Shown piece by piece: positions 58,794 through 64,000 of a DNA stretch of 64,000 nt (the stretch's first letter is position 1; the number at the start of each line of letters is the position of its first letter). The DNA is from Daedaleopsis sinensis (taxonomy: Eukaryota; Basidiomycota; Agaricomycetes; Polyporales; Polyporaceae), in NCBI GenBank assembly GCA_033807695.1, contig CM066306.1, positions 1,922,001 to 1,986,000 of the forward strand. Direction: 5' to 3'. The position numbers and the translations under genes are program-made. The notes below the pieces were generated by a model. It had not been told where the DNA came from, made no database searches, and saw only the letters and a list, made by a program, of their open reading frames with translations.

Positions 58794-61700
58794 TTCCCGC
58801 CCGCCCGCACGCGCCTACCATCCTTGCGCCTCAACTAACAGCACCAGCACCAGCATCAGCGCCACGACCGCCGCCGCCGGCCCCAGGCCCGTGGCACGCC
58901 CCCTTCACGAACGGCCACGACCGCCCGCACGCCCGCCCCGCCCGCTGACAGTGATTCTGAACAGCGTGTCGCGGCGCGCTTGTACCACCACCGCCACCGC
59001 CCGCCCGCCCCGCACCCCGTCCGCACCTCGCTCCCCGCTCCGCCCGTCGTGTACTCTCGTGCGCTGTTGTTGTCCGCCGTCTGGCCGCTGTCTCAGTCTG
59101 TCCTTGTACGCCCGCCCGCCCGTCTCGCTGCCCGCCGCTTTACCGTGTCCGTGTCCGTGTCCGCGCCCCGCGCGTGAATCCGCACCTGCTCGTCGCTCGC
59201 CCATTTATCCACTATCCTATTGCCCCGCTCGCACGCACGCACGCCTCTCTTTTGCTCAGCTTCGGTTTCGGTTTCGCCAGTCTGCTCCGTCTCTTCTAAT
59301 CTGTTCGCTTGACAGTCTCTCGGCCTCTCACTCTCACTCAACGTTTTCCGCTGCTCGGCAGCGCGCACACGCTCTGCACCCGCGCCGCAGACTATTCCAC
59401 CGTCTCTACCGCTACCGCTTCGTTCCGTCCCCATCCCGTCCCGCTTCGGTCTCCAGTCTCCAGCACACATCCACGGACCTGCTCGCACGGCGTGTTCTCC
59501 GTTCCGTATTTACACCCATAACATATCCAGTCCATACCTTACAGCGTACAGCGTCCCTGCTTCTGTACAGTGTACACCTATTACCCGCTCCCAGGCGCGG
59601 CCTCTTTACCTTTGCTGCAGCGCACGGTCCCCATCCCCTCCCATTGCCCACCCCCCGTCCCCCCTTCCTCTCCGACCAACCCCCGGGGTCGCGTGCGCGC
59701 CTGCCTTCGCCTTCGCTTTCGCTCTCGCCCGCCTTTCGCTTCATCTAGCTCCGCTGGCCCGCCGCAATACCAGCCGTCCCCGCACCGCCCCGACCCGTTG
59801 CACCGATGTCCGTAGCCAGTACTGTATAATCTGTATAGTGTCCGTCCGCCCGTCCGTCCGTCCCGCCCGTCCGTCCCGTGCCCCCAGCTGCCCGTGCTAC
59901 TAGTGGCCCCGAGATCGTCGAGTGTCCGCCGTCTCGTCCGTCCATCCACGCGCATGTGCTTGCCTGTCCTGTCCTGCCCGTCCGCGACTCCGCACTCATG
60001 GCCATTCAACATTCAGTCCCCCATCCCTGGATCTAGCTACAGTCCAGTCGGCGTACGTACGCCCGTCCCCGTCTGACCGTGCGCACATGATGCGCACGCC
60101 CCATCTGCATCAGATCCAGGATCCACCCGTTGCGCATGCTGGAGTGTGGAGTGCGGAGGCTGGAGGCTGGGATGCGGATCGCCGCGGACATCGCCCTTGC
60201 GCTCCTCCGGACCCCCCTCTGACTCTCCCTTCCCCCGGGCCCTGCGAAGCTCGCGTTCGCGTTCCCCGTTCCCATCTTGTCTCGTCCGCCCGGATCTGTC
60301 CCTCCAATCGCTGGCTCCAAACCAATCATTGAATCAACTGCACGCTCTCTCCCTCGTCGGACTCGTAATACTGATACGTATACGTATGGCTTCCAGTTCC
60401 AGTTCCACCGCCACGCTCCTTGGTCTCGCGTCCGGATCCGTCCGTCGCACGCTACCGTTACTTATACCTAGCTAAAGAGCTATAGAGCCCGCCGCGCGCG
60501 CGCGCGGATAATACGCCCCCTGCTTGCCTGTACCTGTACCGTACTGTACATATCGCCGTAGTTCAAGGTGCCCCAGGCCCCCAGCCAACGAACCAATTGC
60601 ATCTGCATCAAACGTTAACGTTCGCGTTATCTCGAGGCCAGCTGCACTGCTGTAGCACGCGCATCCCGACAGAATTTGGAACCGTACACAAGTAAGTACG
60701 GTGTCGGTGTCAGAGACTCGTGGACGTGATCAATCAGAATTCACCGTCAGTGCTGAGTGGGGCCCTCGCGCGTCCGCCTCGAGGTCATCTAACTCCCAAA
60801 GGCAAGCAAGTACACCGCCAGACAGCGGATCAGGATTCAGTGGTTTTGCGTGCCTGGGTGTGCCAGTGAAAAACCCGTAGCCTCGTAGGCTCGTACACGT
60901 CAGCGGTCGACGCGCCGCCGCCTCTCCGCGCGCGCGCTCCGTCTGGACGTCGACTCTGCGCGACCAACTGACAACTGTCACTAGTCACTAGTCAGGACTC
61001 AGCGCGTGCATCGCTCAGATTGCATCGCTCAGGCTGCGTGTGTTCGCGATACGAAAGGATACGAACCGTCGCCGGCAGATGCAATACAGTACATCCGGGT
61101 CCCGGTCGCGACCAGCTGCCGGCCGCGCAAAGTCTGTCTCATCCTTGCGTCGGTGGATACGGACGTCGGCCATCTCGCCATCTGTTCAGTGCAGGCCTCG
61201 GTTGCGAGGGCACGGAGATGGGATGTGTGTCGGAGGCTACCTGACCGACAGACGCAGACGGAGCGAGGGCGCATTGAATATTGAACATTGAGGCCGAGGT
61301 ACGTGCGTGCGTAGATGGGCAAGAGGGCCCATGGTGAGCGAGACGGAGAGACGTCGACGTGCGTCGTACACATCACGGACAGGCTTCAAGCATCCTGCGG
61401 AGATCGCGTCCGCTGTCGCGTGTGTCACCGTATGGCGTTGCGTGACGCGTCTGCCACCACTAGTACTGCTTGAGCTGGAGCGACTCGGGTCCTGCGAGTT
61501 TGGAGGCACCTCAGGCCTCGAGGCCAAAGACTCCTTGACCTGTCTCGTCCTAAACGTGCTGCGATCCGTCCAGGCTGGTTGGCCGTCGCGCTCATGAGAT
61601 TAAAGACGCAGCGCGCGCCCGCGACTGCACCCACCATCACAGACAGGCTGGAAACACAGGGAAGTGACGTGCAGGATCTGCGCGCAAGCGGCGAACGCGT

Positions 61701-62781
61701 CCGTTCCGCCTCGCCCTGACGAGCGCCGGCCGACTCGGGCGATCTGATCAACGTCAACGTTACCGTCAAGGAGTGCCGATAGAGTTGTTGGGCTGTTCGT
61801 CGCGGGGCACACGTACGTACGAAGGTATAGGGTGCAGTGCTACAGATGCAGATGCCGTTCGTACGTTGCTAGCTTCCCAAGATCGTGACGGCGCTGGCGG
61901 TGGGGCATGACTAGAGCCTGGGGGCGGGGTAGAGGCGGCGACAACGAGAGCTAGAATAGGAATAGTCGGGCTGGAAAACATCGCGAGCCGGCGTTGTTCC
62001 AGGATACGGAGAGTGCGATATTCAAGGATCATGCACGATCCTGATCCTGAGCGCGCGAAGGGTTGGAACATGTGCACCCTCGAGCCGGCCAACGCGCTCC
62101 CCGGTGCAGTGGGCGCGCGGGAGATCTGGGCGCGCGAGGGACCGAGGCCGCCCGAGGGAAAAGGAAGCCAGGGCCGTGGACAGCTTCGCGTCCACGAACC
62201 TTTTTGGCGGCAGCAGAGCGGCTCGGTCGGTCATTGGTCAAACCTACACGGCCGCACGAGCGCACCCATGTCCGGAATATTCGGACCAGGCGATCCACTC
62301 GCCTCAGCGGGGCTGCGGAGCCCGAGACTCGAGAGAAGCGTTCGACGCGCGAACGGAGCCAGTTGCCCAGCTCCGCTCGTGTGAGCTTGCGAACTCCGCG
62401 GGTGGGGGCCCGCTGGGCGTGCGCAGCCTCGCCGCTCCGGTCGCTGTATCGCGACATCGCGCCAAGGGAGGATTGCCCCTTCATCTCCCCACGGTGCAGC
62501 CTGGTGCAGCATAGGACGAGTGCTGGCGGACTCGGGCCATCCTGACTCAACCCTGAATTTAGCTAGGAACGGAGAGAGTCTTCTGCAGCCGCAGCTTGTT
62601 TGACTGATCGCACCTAGCGCTCAGCGTTGTATTGGCACACCAACTGCAACACTCCTGCTGAGCAATACTGCTCGGTCCGAGCGCGTCTGCGTGTGCTGGG
62701 GTGCCCGAGCGGTGTGCTGACCCTCATCGCCGACCTGTCCCTGTCTCGCAAGGCATATGTGTTTGTTGGACAGCGAGTCGT
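58794..62781. other. Long pyrimidine-skewed intergenic region
   Basis: From 58800 to about 60480 the plus strand is strongly C/T-rich, with CCGTCCGCCCGTCCGT repeats (59835-59880) and alternating CG (60490-60510). No conserved frame was recognised. It may be an extended 3' untranslated region of the homeodomain gene, or a regulatory region. The 12-bp palindrome AACGTTAACGTT recurs at 60611-60622. From 60700 to 62600 GC-rich frames occur on both strands without domains. Confidence 0.45.
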
Positions 62782-64000
62782 TCACAATTTGGTGATATTC
62801 GTAGGGGGCGGCACTGGCGGCACGCCGAACGGTGGGGGATGATGAAGTGGGCCTATGCCGTACGCTCTCGGGCCATATCCGAACCACCCAGGCACGGTCG
62901 CATTGAAAGGGGCAGCACCATCAGCGGTATCTCCGTGTGTGCTCGCTCCTGGGCCCCCAGGGGCCCCTGCCAGATGTGTCCGGGACGTGAGGATGTCGTG
63001 CACCTGTGTCCGGCCATCGCAATTAACGGTCAGAAGGCGTGCGCGACATACGTGATAGAGGGATATGGGCAGATGGACGTACCTGCATACGTAAACCGTG
63101 CATCGCTCCCCGAAGACCTCTCAGCTCCTCGGTCGTCCGCAGTGACTCGGCGCCCCGTGTGGCAGCGAGAGCGCCGAGCGCACCTGCGAGAGTGACGAGC
63201 GTCGAGTGGAGGGAAGCGAGTGTGTCGGGGAGAGGCGTCGTAGGATCGAGAGGTGGTATAGAGATTGCAGCCGGGGAGGAGACCGGGAATGACGCCCCTT
63301 GCGAGTATGACATGCCGCTATGCGCCTGGCTAGGAGGCGCTTGCAAGGTAGTAGCGTAAGGCGGGGAGTTCGGGAAGCTTGGCTGTCCGGTTGCCTGCGT
63401 TGGATAAATGTGCGGGACACTTCGATGTCGACTCGGTCGAGAAGTCGCTTGCGGCGCGGCTTCCTCCGCGGGAGGGAAATAGGACGCGATATCCGCCCCT
63501 GCAGGCGTCTCTATCCCTCCTGTGACAGCAGGAGCAGGAGGTTGCGCAGCGAGTTCTTCGGCAAGCTGTCGCTCGAATGCTTCCGACGAGTCTTCCAGGG
63601 TTTCCGACGTTTCTTCTCGAATCTGAGACTGCACATCGGGCTGGTACCATGGTCCGAGAGCGTGCTTCACTGCGAACATCTCGCTCCGAAGTGTGTGGAC
63701 GACACTCTCGAGCGCGGATAGACGAAGACGCAACATCGCGTTCTCCGCCGCCACGTCGCCCGGAGGCACTGAAAAGGCTGTTGGGCCTGTGGAGGAGCCG
63801 GTGGTATCGGAGTCCTTGATGAGGGCATTGATTATTAGAAGTCACAGAGTTACGGTGATCAGCCTGCCACATACTTTCTGTTGCATTTCATCAGACACAG
63901 ACTTGTGCTGTGATTCTGAACTCTCATCTGCACACTTGTGGTGTTTGGCATCCTTCCGGAGCACACGTTCCGTGCAGCCCGCATCGGGACAGGGAACCTC
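62782..64000 (-). CDS. TRAF-type zinc-finger protein, 5' part outside the window
   Basis: Three exons are visible: 63875-64000 (open at the window edge), 63083-63814 and 62782-63003. They join in frame to 359 residues and a stop. At the right edge VPCPDAGCTERVLRKDAKHH with a following KCAD gives the C-x4-C...H...C spacing of a TRAF-type zinc finger. The next exon has a leucine-rich helix (AENAMLRLRLSALESVVHTL) likely to form a coiled coil. A long Pro/Ser/Thr-rich region follows, then a Pro/Gly-rich tail (PPPFGVPPVPPP). Basidiomycete proteins of this design often carry a RING and several TRAF fingers at the N-terminus, which would lie beyond 64000. An E3 ligase adaptor role is therefore only inferred. 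Introns have GTATGT and GTACGT donors. Confidence 0.7.

Overview
The window is nuclear DNA of a filamentous basidiomycete, most likely a wood-decaying agaricomycete. Nearly every gene can be assembled only by joining many short exons across introns of about 40-70 bases, with GT/AG (occasionally GC/AG) borders and CTRAY-type branch sites. The gene set fits this: an AA9 lytic polysaccharide monooxygenase (LPMO), a relic exon of a GH7 cellobiohydrolase, a fungal-type cytochrome P450, a Ty1/Copia retrotransposon, and housekeeping genes in typical fungal forms. The species cannot be named from the sequence alone. No bacterial operons, CRISPR arrays, rRNA or tRNA genes were recognised.

Layout, left to right: a gene-poor left edge; a PalI/SUR7-type membrane protein (1755-2492, -); a disordered basic protein (4378-5931, +); a coiled-coil RING protein (6428-7402, -); a TAPT1/Emp65 ER membrane protein (7926-10368, -); a divergent F-box-like protein (10770-12535, +); an orphan GH7 catalytic exon (12837-12929); a DJ-1/PfpI protein (13076-13859, -); a 567-bp inverted-repeat element (14640-15206); cohesin SMC3 (16405-20924, +); sterol 3-ketoreductase ERG27 (21187-22870, -), divergent from a mitochondrial transcription factor B (23092-24594, +); replisome adaptor CTF4/AND-1 (25341-29710, -); a truncated HNH-type gene (30021-30676, +); the AA9 LPMO (31378-32558, +), tail-to-tail with a P450 gene (32573 to about 39970, -). 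The P450 is split by a complete Copia element (32731-38123). Next come a BAG co-chaperone (41960-43075, -) divergent from the PBS2-type MAPKK (43624-45555, +), GOT1 (46531-47553, +), WEE1 kinase (49076-53314, +), a large homeodomain protein (55879-58793, +), and a TRAF-type zinc-finger gene running off the right edge (62782-64000, -).

Functional themes: SMC3 and CTF4 both act in sister-chromatid cohesion and S phase. They lie less than 5 kb apart, and each has two ACGCGT (MluI cell-cycle box, MCB) sites one helical turn apart just upstream; WEE1 has one. PBS2 (osmotic stress MAPK pathway), BAG and DJ-1 are stress-associated. AA9, the GH7 relic and the P450 point to lignocellulose or xenobiotic metabolism.

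Strongest observations: a recent Copia insertion with matching 248-bp LTRs and a perfect 5-bp target duplication inside a coding exon of an otherwise open P450; a 15-nt microexon in the RING gene whose skipping would stay in frame but remove a zinc-ligand cysteine; a TQ-rich cluster at the CTF4 C-terminus; and paired MCB sites at the cohesion genes. All exon joins were read by eye from splice signals, reading frame and family similarity; no alignment or database search was run.
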